Source: Basidiobolus meristosporus CBS 931.73 (taxonomy: Eukaryota; Basidiobolomycota; Basidiobolomycetes; Basidiobolales; Basidiobolaceae). From it: 64,000 bases of DNA. Below the pieces are notes generated by a model. It had not been told where the DNA came from. It worked only from the letters and a program-made list of their open reading frames with translations, and did not search any database. Each line of letters begins with the position of its first letter. Position 1 is the stretch's first letter. Below, piece by piece: positions 1 through 11,989 of this stretch. Location of the stretch: NCBI GenBank assembly GCA_002104905.1, contig MCFE01000178.1:62001-126000 (forward strand), in the 5' to 3' direction. The position numbers and the translations under genes were made by a program.

Positions 1-1420
1 TTGTCTTGCTAAGTTCACTTGTCTCACACACACTGGAATTGACCAAGTTAAAATCCTGTCTGGCAGGTAATAGCTCATTGTTCCTGTTGTCCTTCTGGAT
101 CTGAGTAGCATGGGTTCTCCAGTCAATTGATGGATTACAAAAAAATAGCCAGGTTTTCCCAAGTACAAGGTCAAACTTGCAGCTCCCAAATATATAGGCC
201 TGTAGATCTTCTTCATAGTCATTGATTGTCATCCTTACTAACTGAGTAATACAGTAAGTTATGTGAGAGTTCCCATCAGCTATTGCGGCTGATGTTGATT
301 TGGTGGGTTATGAGTTATTTTCAACTTTCAAAGCAAATTTCTCTGACATGTACTCATGCAATGCTCCTGAGTCAATCATGATCTTGTCAGGTACTCCACT
401 GATTACTCTATTCAGTATAATAGCTTTCCTGAGTTTGAGACCATCTGGGATAGGTATTCTTCTGTCATGCGGAAGGTGAGTTCTGAGTATTCTTCAAGTT
501 CATCCTCCATGTTACTATGCTCCATGGCCTCTATATGGTTATAGGTTCTTGATGGCTGGTATTCATTTCTTCTCTAAGGGCAGTACTTTGCAATATGTCC
601 TTGCTGGTGGCAATTGAAGCAAAGTCCTTTCTTGTTACATTCTTCTGAGTTAGGATTCTTCTGCATAGAGTCTATTTCCATTTGCACTGCTTCTGAATGT
701 CTTCTTTCATAGTGATTGTAGCCTTTCTGATTAGTCACTGTGGGCTTCCCAACTCCAAACATAGCAAAGTCCTAGTCAATGGCAATTTTGATGATTTCTT
801 CAATAGTCTGAGGCCTTTAATAATTCACTTCTTTACAGGTTCTTTCTTTCAACCCACCAATATACCTTGGCTTTCTATGAGCCAAAATACATCCTAAAAT
901 CTGAAAATATCTCCTACATAAGCTAAGTCTGCCAAACATTTGTCTCCTCTACTGAATTCTGGATCTTTCTCTACCAAGAGTGCTTTGTCATGCCTACTTC
1001 CAGGCAATGGCCTACTAAGTAAGAGGATATTACCCTGAATGTCAGACAGTGCTTGCAACTTCACACACTACGTCCTGTATATGCCGGAATAAAAGTGCCT
1101 CTGCCTTCTAGAAGGTTTGTTAATCCTACCTAGAACCAAATATTCCAAGCTTGCTCTAAGCCATTGATACCCTCTGCAGGGTGGTTGTCCATTGCTTTCA
1201 GCTGGGAATAAGTATTTCTAGGACTTTTATTGCGGTGGATGATGGGATGAAACCTTGTAGGGCAATAGTTCCTGGAATAGCAAAGAAGCTTAGAAAGGGA
1301 TATCCTTGAGTAGATTGGGGTAGATAGTCCACAGAAAATGGTATGAAACTCCTCTAATATGTCAAAAGAAAATTTACTGGTAGTGTTGGATAGATGAGCA
1401 AAGACCTTTCAGATGGGTCA
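1..1420 (-). mobile_element. Decayed Ty3/gypsy-type gag-protease fragment
   Basis: Read on the minus strand, this stretch carries a gag-like segment (about 1,200-1,050, including a readable run NLLEGRGTFIPA), then a CCHC zinc knuckle CFNCHQQGHIAKYC at about 577-620, then an aspartic-protease core DKIMIDSGALHEYMSEKF at about 345-400. The order capsid, nucleocapsid, protease is that of an LTR retrotransposon. Stops and frame changes break every segment, so it is dead. The protease side runs off the left edge of the window. No LTR was found. Assignment to Ty3/gypsy rather than another LTR order rests on the DSGA protease and gag layout and is moderately sure. Confidence 0.7.
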
Positions 1421-3190
1421 GTCATATCAAAATTAGTATATCATTGAGTAGAGGTGATACATATTGATATGGCACATCCAGCTTAATTTATCTGATTTTT
1501 CATGCATTATAAATGAATCTTCATCAAATGCTGTGTATGCCATCCTTTTGTCACAAAAATCATACTCATACAATAACTTGGTGATGTTATTGATGAATTA
1601 CTCATGGGTATTTATCAAATAAGAAATCTGCAATGGTTGTGATCTAGTCCACGTTAATGCAATTCAAGATACATCATCAATGATATATGTAAAATTCAAC
1701 AATCACATTAGTTTTAATATAGAATTGATATAAGAACTGGTTGATGCCGATAAAATAATGTTTGATAATCCAAATCTATCACCATGGACCCTATACCAAG
1801 TCTTAAACTAGGTGTCTTCAAGAGAAATAAACACAGGACTCATCAAAGCACCAGTTCTAAAGTATCAGACAGAGGGTAAGTAAATAGCCTGAGGAATCAA
1901 AAGGTGAGCTTCAAAAGGAAAAATACTGACCACAAGCAACTATGTTGAAATTGCTTCAGCATACCTTGTTAGACTCCTAACTGTCCCCTGCAATGCCAGC
2001 TTGATGGTACATGCTAGCCTAATATCCACCAACACCCTCCACAAGAGCATGCCATGTCATGTCAACATGCATCAGAGCAACATGCTTTGAAACAAAACTA
2101 CCAGCACTCACTAAGCTGCTCATTTAGACACATGTCCATTGGAGCAGGCCAAGTTACATCAGCATGTAGCATCATATCAAGCTCAGCTAAGGGCTATGCC
2201 ATTGCATTAAGTGCACCTGCATGCATCATTTCACCTGACCATCAGCAAGTTACCTATGGTGAACTGACTTACCACAGCCCACATGAAGTGCCTTCACCAC
2301 TAGTGCTTTTGGAAAGTAAAAGAGTATGTCAGCACATGGCACTTCAGGCTGGTTCTGTCATATCATCCTGAGCATATCAGCATGACCAAGCTCCAGCATT
2401 GCACTCATCCACAAGGAGGCATAATGCTGACTACAAATACACAATTAACCACAAGGATGGTCAGCAAGGAAGTGGTTCAGGCATGCAAGATGAATCACTA
2501 CCAATGCTTCAGTAGTAATCCCTGTGAGAAAAAAAACAAGAGAAGATGATGCAATTGCATTGAACTGTCATCAGTTGTCCTGTTCCCAACAACACTTTTT
2601 TTGCAATCTAGATTGAGCAGTTGAAAATCAGTGATCACTAAATATTTTCTAAAAGAAATATCAAGGTTATATCACACTTAACACAGAGGACCTATAGTAA
2701 ACACACTTCATATATATACATCATCTGTAACACCAGTGCAGCTATTTGATGTGAATTGCACCTACACAATTGCTTGTGTGCTTGCCATGACCCCTTGTTC
2801 AACCACTACAATCGGGAATTTACTTGCTCAATGGGCCAAATGGGATACTTGATTATTGGTCAATGAGATCATTGGGGGCTAACAGCCTAGGGATATTTTT
2901 AGACCAATCAGCCATTGACATACTGCCCAATTGGAGTGACGGTAACCACCATGGCAAGTATCAGTATAGTTTGTAGTGAAATATTCATTTATATCCAGTT
3001 ACATTAAAGAAACATATTCAAACAACTCATTTTACACACCACAATAATGGTATCCAATTGCACATGTGATGCAAGCACCACAAATTGGCGCAATCATCTG
3101 TGTCAACCCCATCATATCAGATCATGCCATTGTTTGCAAGATTGTCCCACATAGTGCAAAGTTTTCTAAGGGCAATCCTATCTACTAGTG
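1421..3190. other. AT-rich stretch without a recognisable gene
   Basis: No supported gene. A 105-codon open frame at 2,054-2,371 is rich in Ser, His and Gln and matches no family I know. The DNA between 2,041 and 2,400 has no CG dinucleotide at all and is rich in CATG and GCA/TGC words, as expected for old, deaminated repeat DNA. Probably eroded transposon sequence. Confidence 0.5.
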
Positions 3191-4340
3191 GCTAAAATAT
3201 TGCACCTGTTTGTTCTTTGCACCCACAAATTGCACCATGCACCCTGGCACAAAACAATGCAACAAGTCTATTGTTTGCCTGAATACTTCATTTCAGGGCT
3301 CATCTGTACATCTTCATCTACTCCCATGTTCTTTCCCTTGGACAGAATCTTTACTACAGGCTCCTTTGCCTCCTTCCTTGAAGCATCATGTAGTATTTCT
3401 TCTTTTGCACTTTGACTGTACTGACTGAAGGGCTTATATGTGCTGATTACCATTGGCCTCATGGCAAGGAACTTAGTTTTTGAATGCTTTCTTCTCTTTT
3501 TGTTCCAGTACATGTACTTGTTCATACCATTTTCACATATGGGCCTGGTGACCTACTTCTCCATAAATGCAGCACAGATATTGTTGTTGTGCTTGTTCAA
3601 TCTTCTGGGTCAGGGCTTGTTCCTTGGCCTTAAGATCTACACCAGCATCCCAGTACCTATCACCCTCTTTTGGGACTTCCTGGACATTGCTGATGAGGAG
3701 TTGTTGGACCTTTAGCTATCATTCCTCTAACTCCTGGTAATTAGGGGTGACAGTTTTACCTTACATATGGAAGATTCATGTACTTTGATCACTTGTATTA
3801 CTGTAGGGTAGCCCCCCTGGTAGGATGACCCCTCTTACCTGATTGACCAACTCTTGCATTGTTTTATATTCTGGTTGCCATTGGATGCCATTTGTCTTAT
3901 TTTGTTGTCTAAGCCCATGATGCAATACCTCATGAGCTGTGGCTAGGCTATTTCATCCTTTGGGGGACATCATATTTGTTGCAGAAATTGTTCAGTGTAA
4001 GCTTTATAGCTCTTGCTGCTATTGTTCTGTGGGGATGGTGGGGGGGCTTCATAGTGGTGTCCTTTGGCATAGACGGCATCCCTTATAGGCCTCTTCTAGC
4101 ATGTTCCAGTCACCATTGATTATTTCTTCCAACTCATAATTCCATTGCCATGATGAGCCTTCCATATGTCTGGCAAACTCTCTTACTTGCCTATTGTTTC
4201 TCTACTTTACATGAACCACAACCTTCTAAAAGTTACTGAGCCACTCCACAACTTTCTTTCTCTTCCATTTGTACACTTTTTGCTTCATTGTAGCATTCAT
4301 TACCTCACTTCTACCTATTTCCACAGAAACAGCACCAAAT
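3191..4340 (-). mobile_element. Decayed retrotransposon gag fragment, second family
   Basis: Minus-strand reading gives a gag-like segment (HGLRQQNKTNGIQWQPEYK near 3,850-3,930), a long charged linker, and a degenerate zinc knuckle (CCIYGEVGHQAHM at about 3,535-3,580, last Cys lost to a stop). An 85-codon open stretch rich in Lys and Glu follows at 3,268-3,525. The knuckle and flanking residues differ from the gag fragment at 1-1,420, so this is another family or a distant copy. Frameshifts and stops are frequent. Order-level assignment to an LTR retrotransposon is reasonable; the superfamily is not certain. Confidence 0.55.
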
Positions 4341-5247
4341 CTGACAGTTATTACTGACTATACTTACTAGTTGGGAGAGCTTGTAGGTCCAGTCAGTACT
4401 GCTTGGTTCTGAATAGCTTTTAGTAGAAGGTAGTTTGGTGATAAAGATATATGTTTATTACATCAGAATTTGTCCTCCTTAATTTGACTCGATTGACTAT
4501 ATATATTGCAAAGAGAGGGGCTTGGGTGGTGGATGATGTGTTATAAGATAGGGACATCAACAACTTCCTGTCATGGTAAGTGTTTTGCTCTCAGTTGCCC
4601 ATCAAAAGTCTTCCAAACAAGTGACACTGAATTGCACCAATCAGCAAAGGGAGGCTGTAATTAAGTAGTTTTGCAGCAGTACTTTGTGGGCCAGAGTATT
4701 GTGCTCTTCTTGCAGTAGAGTCAAACCATTAGTTGTACTAGGTGTACCTAACCCATTAGAAAGGTACCTTTTGGTAATAAAAACACTCACTTGCTATCAG
4801 TTAGTGTAAGAGCCAGCAGGCTGCTCTGGATTAGTCTTATCAGGGAGATCTTTAGTAGTATTCCTATAGGAGAGGTGTTTGATAAGATGGTGCATTCATT
4901 CCTCCTATTGAAAGTTTACTGGATTATATATTACTTCCTTGCCAGTCATTACTGTGTAAATGTCCAGCTACATGACTACATCTTTTAGATGCTGACTAAT
5001 TGCAAAACATTTTCCTTTAGTATGCTGAGCTACACTAACTTAGATTTGTTAGCTTTTCAACAGGTGTACTATTTGTGTTCTAATAGTTCTTTGCTTGTGG
5101 TAGCAGGTGTTTCTGCTTAGAAATCTCAGTCACAATAATGAGAGAAGTGGGGAGGAGCATAATAATAAATGTGGTGCAGACGCTACTTTGCCTAGTCTTG
5201 CCCTATGCAGAATATAAAAAAGTGTGCTGTGAGAGTGATACTTGAGA
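4341..5247. other. AT-rich stretch, nothing recognised
   Basis: About 900 bp of AT-rich DNA with only short open frames (65 codons or less) and no motif that I can assign. Probably old repeat sequence. Confidence 0.5.
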
Positions 5248-5933
5248 TGTTGAGGCTGTCACACCCAGAAAGCTGAAGGTCAGTCAATATTGTAATGGTA
5301 TTGCACTTGCCTTTTCCAAATATTTTGATTAGTGCTTTTTCATTTCTGTTGGTGCTTGTTGACTTTTGTCACCAATGCTACTAGCTATGCATTGTAGTAT
5401 AGAGGCTCATGTAAATATATTGAACTACTTGGTATCATTTGGCAGCTAAACACTTACTTGGCCCCCTTAGACTTGTCTCATTCACTCCAGGTATCACTTC
5501 AACCATAATTTAAGTTTGTTTAGATCTATGATCCTTGGATTACTGAATTGTAGCTTGAGAAGTACTTAGATTTACTGCACTCATCATGAGATAATGATAA
5601 CTTCTCAACTGTAGCTTACTCACAACAATGCAAAGTATCAATACCCTTGTGGAAGTAATACAGCTGTAGCACTTGGAAAGGAGAGTTTCTCAACATTCAG
5701 GAGTATGCTGTAAAAGTTTCAGGGATAGTAAATAGTGTTTAGTAAAAGTTCTAATTTGATCTTGACCATGGGGGAACAATCATAGCATCAGAGATATGTG
5801 ACAAAGTGGCAAAGTTAGGGTTGTAAATTAGTTCAACTTTAAGCAAGACCAGTCCAAAATTATCAAGTAAAGTCATGCTTGCAGAATGATACAAGATAGT
5901 CCAGTATATCAACACTCCCCCTAAATTCAATAA
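5248..5933 (-). repeat. Possible LTR of the copia fragment at 5,934-6,060
   Basis: On the minus strand the copia reading frame ends at about 5,946 and is followed by a purine run (GGGGGAG) and then TGTTGATATACTGG, the usual polypurine tract and 5' LTR edge. An LTR ending in ..CAACA on that strand would stop where the plus strand reads TGTTGAGGCTG at 5,248. The inner edge is well supported. The outer edge is a guess from the TGTTG/CAACA symmetry. Confidence 0.4.
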
Positions 5934-6060
5934 TTTCTTAATGATAAATTCTCTTGGAGATTCTCAACCTGTGGCATTGCTAGTGGTTTTGTCAACATAT
6001 TTGCCACCATTTTGCTAGTTTGTCAGTAAACTAACTCTTCTAAGCTACTATATTTGTTTG
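5934..6060 (-). mobile_element. C-terminal end of a Ty1/copia pol (RNase H tail)
   Basis: Minus-strand translation gives TSKMVANMLTKPLAMPQVE and onward to a stop, the standard last residues of a copia polyprotein after RNase H, immediately before a polypurine tract and LTR start. One stop codon interrupts the preceding residues (EELVY then a stop then QTSK). Its sequence differs from the copia family at 11,990-13,827 and 50,769-55,477 (which ends in IADIFTKPLAR), so two copia lineages are present. Everything upstream has been replaced by an unrelated repeat. Confidence 0.8.
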
Positions 6061-6715
6061 GCTATAATAAGCACACCAAAAGATTGCAGCACTTCTTCAA
6101 GAGCACTGCCCAAGAAAATGCACTTGAATATTGCAAATATTTGGTGCAAAGACTGGCAGATGGGGTAGAATAACTTGCAGTGCAGGCAGAAGACCAGGAT
6201 GTATGAGTACAAGTGAATGGAGAATAACATCAAGCTGTAGGGTACCTGCCGGATTCATGAACAAATGCTATTTAGGCAAAAGTACCTATTGGATAATGCA
6301 TTTTGACAGAGTTACTAACTCTATGTAGGGTAGGGCTTAATGCTAGTATTGAGCAGAGGCACCTATTTAGGACAGTAAGATTGGCAACAAAATTACAACT
6401 GTAGACCAAATGGAAATAAGTCAATTTGTAGGCATGAAAAGTAAGAGCATTCTTTGTGTCAGGAAGTGAGGAGTGTGAAGAAAAGGCAATAGTGATGTAA
6501 TATATGCATAAGTAGGAGGTGATTGAGTGCCTGGAATCAAGGAGTGAGAGTACTGGCAGAGCACCAATCAGAAGCCACTCATAAGTTGTTGACATGAGAA
6601 ATTTGACTAAGTTGATTGTGAAATCTGAAGTGTGATTTCTTAAACTATCTTTGCACAGTGTTCTCACATAATCAATACCTCTTAGTCACACAATTAAACT
6701 CAGTGCTGGTCTTTT
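6061..6715 (+). repeat. Truncated copy of the ~1.27-kb orphan repeat
   Basis: This segment aligns by eye with 60,040-60,695 and 61,300-61,965. Shared landmarks include GCAAAGACTGGCAGATG, AGAGCATT..GAGTCAGGAAGT, AGAACCAATCA and the terminal ATTGGATCATCACA. It corresponds to the 3' half of the unit found in tandem near the right end of the window. It directly abuts the copia tail on the left and a Plavaka fragment on the right. The coding frame present at 59,844-60,380 is broken here. Confidence 0.7.
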
Positions 6716-7510
6716 GATTGGATCATCACATTCATATATCAAGGCAGTATAGCATACAAACCATCCCAACACCAGTATATGTTAATACTTGCATGACACT
6801 CACATTTGTAAAGGCCCTTATTGCAAGGTGTCCGGCTTGTCAGAAATTCACCACCATGGGAGCAAAATATTGGTCACACAGTGGATATATTCTAATAATG
6901 CCCCATCTCTAGAAGCTCATGTAGTCCAGCAAATATTTAGAAACTGTAAAGTACCGCATCCAGTATCTATTAATTGCCAACATTATCAATGTATTTGATG
7001 ATAGACATGGATAGCAACTAAAAAGCTAAAGCCACCTTGAAGGCTTATATGATCATCTCTTTACCTTGGCATCTCATGGATTCTGATTAAGCAAGTACTC
7101 TACCAGCTAATTTCACTGGCCATTAACTCCTAGCAACCTTAATTTGCAGCCAATCTTATGCTATAGAGCAGAAATTTGTTGATAGTCTTAATGATATCAG
7201 GGCCTATATTACCATCCATCCTAAATAGATACCTGTCTCCATTGCTAGATGAGTTTTGCATTGTTTTCAGCAAGATAATATTAAGTGGTCATAATACCAA
7301 AGTGCATATCATGATCAGATTGGAGATAACCCAGCCATCAACAATACACCTGGTTTTTCTGGGCATAATGGATGGTCTTGATGTCAAATGTGTGTGATTC
7401 AGGGGATTTGCTCCATAATTTGCAAACTCTAACAACATCATCTTACCATAGAGAGAACATTAGCCATATGCTCATGACCAGTAGTACCTGGGACATTTCA
7501 AGTTATTGCA
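6716..7510 (+). mobile_element. Plavaka/Tnp2-like transposase fragment, N-terminal part
   Basis: Plus-strand reading yields TIPTPVYVNTCMTLTFVKAL and then CPACQKFTTMG, which matches the N-terminal zinc-binding segment of fungal Plavaka/Tnp2-type transposases (C-x3-C followed by CPxC). At 7,185-7,400 come the DDE-domain landmarks (a relic of the PGPKxPxxLDSYLxPLLDE block and a GHNGW..C..C block) in several frames. The reading breaks off near 7,510 against an oppositely oriented copy. Non-functional. Family assignment rests on motif order known from Plavaka elements of the CMC (CACTA) superfamily. Confidence 0.6.
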
Positions 7511-7549
7511 ATGAAAAACAATTGTGTCTTACAAGTGCATCTGATCTGG

Positions 7550-9725
7550 ATCAGCTGTCAGGATTCTGCAAATAGTCTGTCATAATGCCAGCAACTTGAT
7601 ATTATTCACTCTTGACACAATTTTGTGATGGGATTGCAGGAATATTTTGCTGATTTTACTGCCAAAATATTTCAGAAACTTGACAGTGTTTCAGCAGTCT
7701 TTTGACAAGAATTGCATGGTATTTTAATGTTCATGAAGTGTGCTATACTTATTTGAGCAGATCTAACCAGCAAATATACCCAATTATCCTATATTGCAAG
7801 AAATGTGATGGTGTTATGACAGCATCATGGCAAACCATTGCTGGCACTATAATAGCAGTTCAGCAGCATACAGCAAGAGCTGTATAATGCAGCAGTACCA
7901 ACTTACTAAATGGTAATTTCTTTTTCTACCCCCCCTGTGCCATTCATATTACATTTGCAGAATTGCCCTACTTTATTTACTTATCCACTGCAACCCTGGA
8001 TATCTCACATATAATTTGAATCCAAAAAACTATGGTCTCCAGCATACTTTGGTAAAATTGTCCTATTAAAATGAGTTGCTTGTTGCACCTATCCCAACTT
8101 TGCAATACATACCTGATTGCCCACTCATTAGAGCTCCTTGGCTTCTTACTGCCAAAGGCTTAGGGATCTCCATTTGCACACCTGTCCTCAGCATTTCCCA
8201 ACTGTTCCAGGCTGTCCTTCATATGCCAGCTCATCACATCCATGAGACACTTTAAGGTAATATACATGATAAGATTAGGATATGGCAGTACCTGCAACTT
8301 GACTGTTGTTTCTATGTCCCCACATATCTGCTCAATGAGCATCATCCAAAAGGTGAAGTAAGTCCCAATGCTCTCCACACACTAAGCAAGATGAAGTAGA
8401 GAATGAATATAGTAGCAGTAGAGATCTATGTGCTCAGCTCTATGCTTGTAGCATAGTTGCTCAAATCCCAGATGCATTGTTCCTAGTGGAGAGCTTTTGC
8501 TCCAACAGGTACTCTTAATCTTAGGTATCACTGGTTTCTAATTAATAACATATTCCAGCCAATGCCTAATAGCTTGCCAACTTTGCTGCATCTGTATGCT
8601 GACTTCTGCATGTTCTCTCTGTGGAACAATGATGTACTTAGTTTTGTTGCTTGGATAATAATAATGTGTGTGAGCTATAGAGTAGGTACCCTGGATCTCA
8701 CACATTTGACAGCAATATCATGCATTGTGCCCAGAAATGCCAGCTATCTTGCTGATGGCTGGAGTATTTCCATTGCAGATGGTAATATGTGCTTTCACAT
8801 GACAGCCAGTTACTGTTGTCCTGCTGGAAAGTGTACAAAGTTCATCCAGCAATGGAAACAGGTAGCTATCCAGGTTGGATAGTGACTTAGGCCCAGAAAC
8901 AAGTGACACTACAATCAGATTGATGCTCTGGTACTATAAGATAGGTGGCAGATTCAGGTTGATCAGAATTAGTGGTCTGCAGGATTTGCTGATAGAGTAC
9001 TTGTTTAATGAGTATTCATCAAGTGCCAAGGCAAAGGCATGGTAATACATACCTTTAAAGTAGCCCTTGCTTCTTAGCTGTTTGTAATTTTTGCCATCAA
9101 ATGTATCTGATATGTTTGAGCTTGATTGATACTGAGTGTGGTACTTTATAGCTTTTCAATATTTGTTAGACTGCACAAGCTTCTTTAGATGGGGTATTGC
9201 TGAAATATATCCAGAGTGTGAACAATGCTTTCCCCAATGGTGGTGGATTCCTGGCAATTTGGAGACATTGCAATGGTAGCATTTATGAATGTGAGTGCCA
9301 TGCAACTGTTAACACATGCTGGAATCAGGATAGTCTCTGGGTCATATGTTGCCAGTTGCATGACAGTTATCCACTTGTACCATGTTTCATTGTAAGCTGC
9401 ATCCTGGAGTGATTTTGGCAAGCAGTAGTAATAAGTCCTCAAAGCCCCAGTTACTAATATTAGTGGAAACATGTCACTTCTCTAGCCACATCATTATATC
9501 ATTCACTAGTAAATGCATCACTGGGCCTACTGGGCTCCATAAAGTATCTTTGGCATTTGCTTCAACAGGTGTTGTCTCTTTGCATATTATGATTTGACTG
9601 GGCTCATGCATGGTGCTGCTGTTAGTAGAGATAGGCTTGCAATCCATCAGCAAGCATTCTTTTTCAGTACTATCACTCTGTATGCCATATTCAGAGGGCT
9701 GAGATGAGTCTACAGGCCACACAAA
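7550..9725 (-). mobile_element. Plavaka/Tnp2-like DDE transposase, internally deleted
   Basis: On the minus strand the element reads, from high to low coordinate: an N-terminal zinc-binding segment (ILIPACVNSCMALTF, then SPNCQE) at 9,185-9,472; the block SGPKSLSNLDSYLFPLLDEL and GNTPAISKIAGISGHN at 8,718-8,909; a THYY-like region near 8,660; then a C-terminal block (GTYFTFWMMLIEQICGDI, LPYPNLI) at 8,160-8,378 and a degraded tail to about 7,550. Compared with the copy at 57,261-59,140, the segment holding MGHFKLN to the ERLYY-like helix is missing at about 8,465, an internal deletion. Multiple stops; inactive. It would have catalysed cut-and-paste DNA transposition. Confidence 0.65.
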
Positions 9726-9774
9726 CTCACCTGACTTAGTTTGTGCATGGCAACAAAATGATTAGGTGCCAATA

Positions 9775-10505
9775 GACTTGTTCTGTTGGATAGTGCCACA
9801 TTGAGCCATGAGTGCCAAATGATGCCATAGTGTGCCAGAGAGGTCAAGTGAGCCTATACTTGGCCACAGAGTGTGAAACATAGCTCTGCATCTTCATGTA
9901 AAGCAGCCCCTGTGTTTCACCCATTGCGCAGGAGAAAATCCATATTTTGACCTTTTTTGTGGATTAATGTAGCTCAGGATTTGTAAGAGCACAGGAGAAC
10001 TGAAGATATGCATCTGGTACTCAATACTCATGACACTCTGAATCTAGCTCCTGTAGCTTGTATCATGTCACAAAAATGAATGGCACTATCTTGGTCAACT
10101 GGTACTATCTGGCACTATATTTAAATATTAGCCCTAAAGTAAGATCTATACAAAGCACTTATAGTGCCAGACAGTACCAGCGGACTAGGATAGTGCCATT
10201 CATTTTTGTGACATGATACAAGCTACAGGAGCTAGATTCAGAGTGCCATACATATTGAGTACCAGATGCCCATCTTCAATCTGCTTGTGCTCTAACACAT
10301 CCTGCACAACATTGATCCAAAAAAAAAGGTCAATAAATGGATTTTCTCCAACACAATGGGTGAAACACAGGGGCTGCTTTGCATGAAGATGCAGAGCTAC
10401 GTTTCACACTCTGTGGCCAGGTAGAGGCTCACTTGGCCTCTCTGGCACACTATGGCATCATTTGGCACTCATGGCTCAATGTGGCACTATCCAACAGAAC
10501 AAGTC
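9775..10505. mobile_element. Fold-back (long-arm MITE-like) element, copy 1
   Basis: The whole 731 bp is one imperfect palindrome. The left arm is 9,775-10,119, the right arm 10,160-10,505, and the unpaired centre is 40 bp. It begins GACTTGTTCTGTTGGATAGT and ends with the reverse complement. TA flanks both sides (9,773-9,774 and 10,506-10,507), as expected for a Tc1/mariner-type TA target duplication. There is no plausible gene inside; small open frames in the arms are by-products of the palindrome. A second copy lies at 15,911-16,642. The transposase that would move it in trans is not visible here. Confidence 0.85.
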
Positions 10506-10507
10506 TA

Positions 10508-11000
10508 GTATATAAATATCAACCAGCCAGCAATATGTTGTTGGTACAGTAGGGACTATTGAATGGTCAAATATGACTTTTGTGGCAAAACACTGGTCAT
10601 GATCTTTGTAATACTTCCTATGCTGTATATGTGGTTCATGGCTGAGAGGCTTACTACAATAGCCACCTGATATTTTTCCACTCTCTTATGGCATTGATTC
10701 ATTATAGTCTTGTCCATGGGGCAAGCAGTTTGACCTTCAAGAACATACTGCTATAATATTACTTTTGGTCAATACTCATTTGAATTTAAGACAGACATGT
10801 ATTTGATACATTGCACCTACATGAATGCAATATTTAATGATGACCTGCCATAATAAGCATTATAAGTAAAGTTGTGGCACAACATACACATGTGTATGTA
10901 GCACTATTTCCCCATTGGTTTAACTCACTTCCATATATATGCTGCCAACAACTAGAGCAATGTTGTCTGGTTCCCAACCAAACTGCACTGCTGACAGCAG
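10508..11000. other. AT-rich filler between elements
   Basis: No gene recognised. It may be the part of the Plavaka copy at 7,550-9,725 upstream of the fold-back insertion, but I could not find a conserved motif to prove that. Confidence 0.4.
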
Positions 11001-11850
11001 CAGAACAGTGGTTGGACAATAGCTTGCTTTGATATATAGTACAACTAGCAGAGCTACATCTAAAAAGGCCATGTTTACAGTGTGCCTACTGAAGGTAATA
11101 ATGCAGACTTCTCAGGCTCTCAGTCAAGTAGGCAACCAAGAGCCTCTGCCAAGCCACAAGCTGACTGTTATGCACAGACAGATGAGAATGTGGCAAATGT
11201 GGTGCCCTTATTTGAAGACCAGCAAGTAGCTGTCATAACATTAGCACCACCTATATTAGCAAGTATGCTGCCAGCTTGTACCAAAGCATTAATGAATCCA
11301 TGCTTCATTGCTAGGGCTTGTGTTGCATAAGATCCACATTCTCCATTATCTGCAATATGGGTACCAACTGAACCATGTCTGAGATACACATCTTTTTTAA
11401 GAAATCTTGCTACTGCTTTTGCATTGGCTTGTTTCAGCATAGTAGCCTCTATTCAACTGGTAAAGCTATTACAACAGTCCACTACATACTTATACCCTGC
11501 AGTTTCCCTGGTAAATATATAATATCTACATGTGAAATTTGCCAAGCATAAGATGTGTATTTACTGTGAAGTGGCTCATGCATCTTTTGGCTGTCACTTT
11601 TTTGACATGGAATACATGATTTCACATATTCTTTTGTGTTGGTGTATAGCATTGGCCAAAAATACTGTACAGAGATTTTTGCATATGTTGATGTAATTCA
11701 CTTATGATCTCCTGATTCAGATTCATGCAATTCCTGGATGATCTTTCCTTGATCATACTTGTCATGTATATACTCTCAAGGAACTCCATGTTTGCATTTT
11801 CTGAAAAGTGTGCCATTATGCAGTATAAACTTCAAAGCCTTCTTTTTAGA
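11001..11850 (-). mobile_element. Ty3/gypsy integrase fragment
   Basis: Minus-strand reading gives, in order, a Tyr/Trp-rich zinc-binding region ending in EYVKSCIPCQKSDSQKMHEP (about 11,580-11,650), a segment ISHVDIIYLPGK, and at 11,168-11,440 the catalytic-core stretch KAVARFLKKDVYLRHGS followed by HIADNGE. These match the HHCC (second half) and the second catalytic Asp region of chromodomain-free fungal gypsy integrases. Frameshifts and stops occur between segments. No protease or RT accompanies it, so it is an isolated remnant cut off by the copia fragment that begins near 11,990. Confidence 0.7.
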
Positions 11851-11989
11851 ATTGTATGTTGATTTGTGGGAGTATCAGCAGGAACTTTGAGTGATGCAAG
11901 ATATTCCTTGATTTGTTGATGATTACTTTATGTCATATGTCTGTATGAGAATCCAAGACTTGTCTTGTTTTCAAGAAACTCATCATCTC

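Noticed and set aside
2054-2371. 105-codon frame in CG-free DNA
   Set aside because: Low complexity, no family, surrounded by dead repeats; not supported as a gene.
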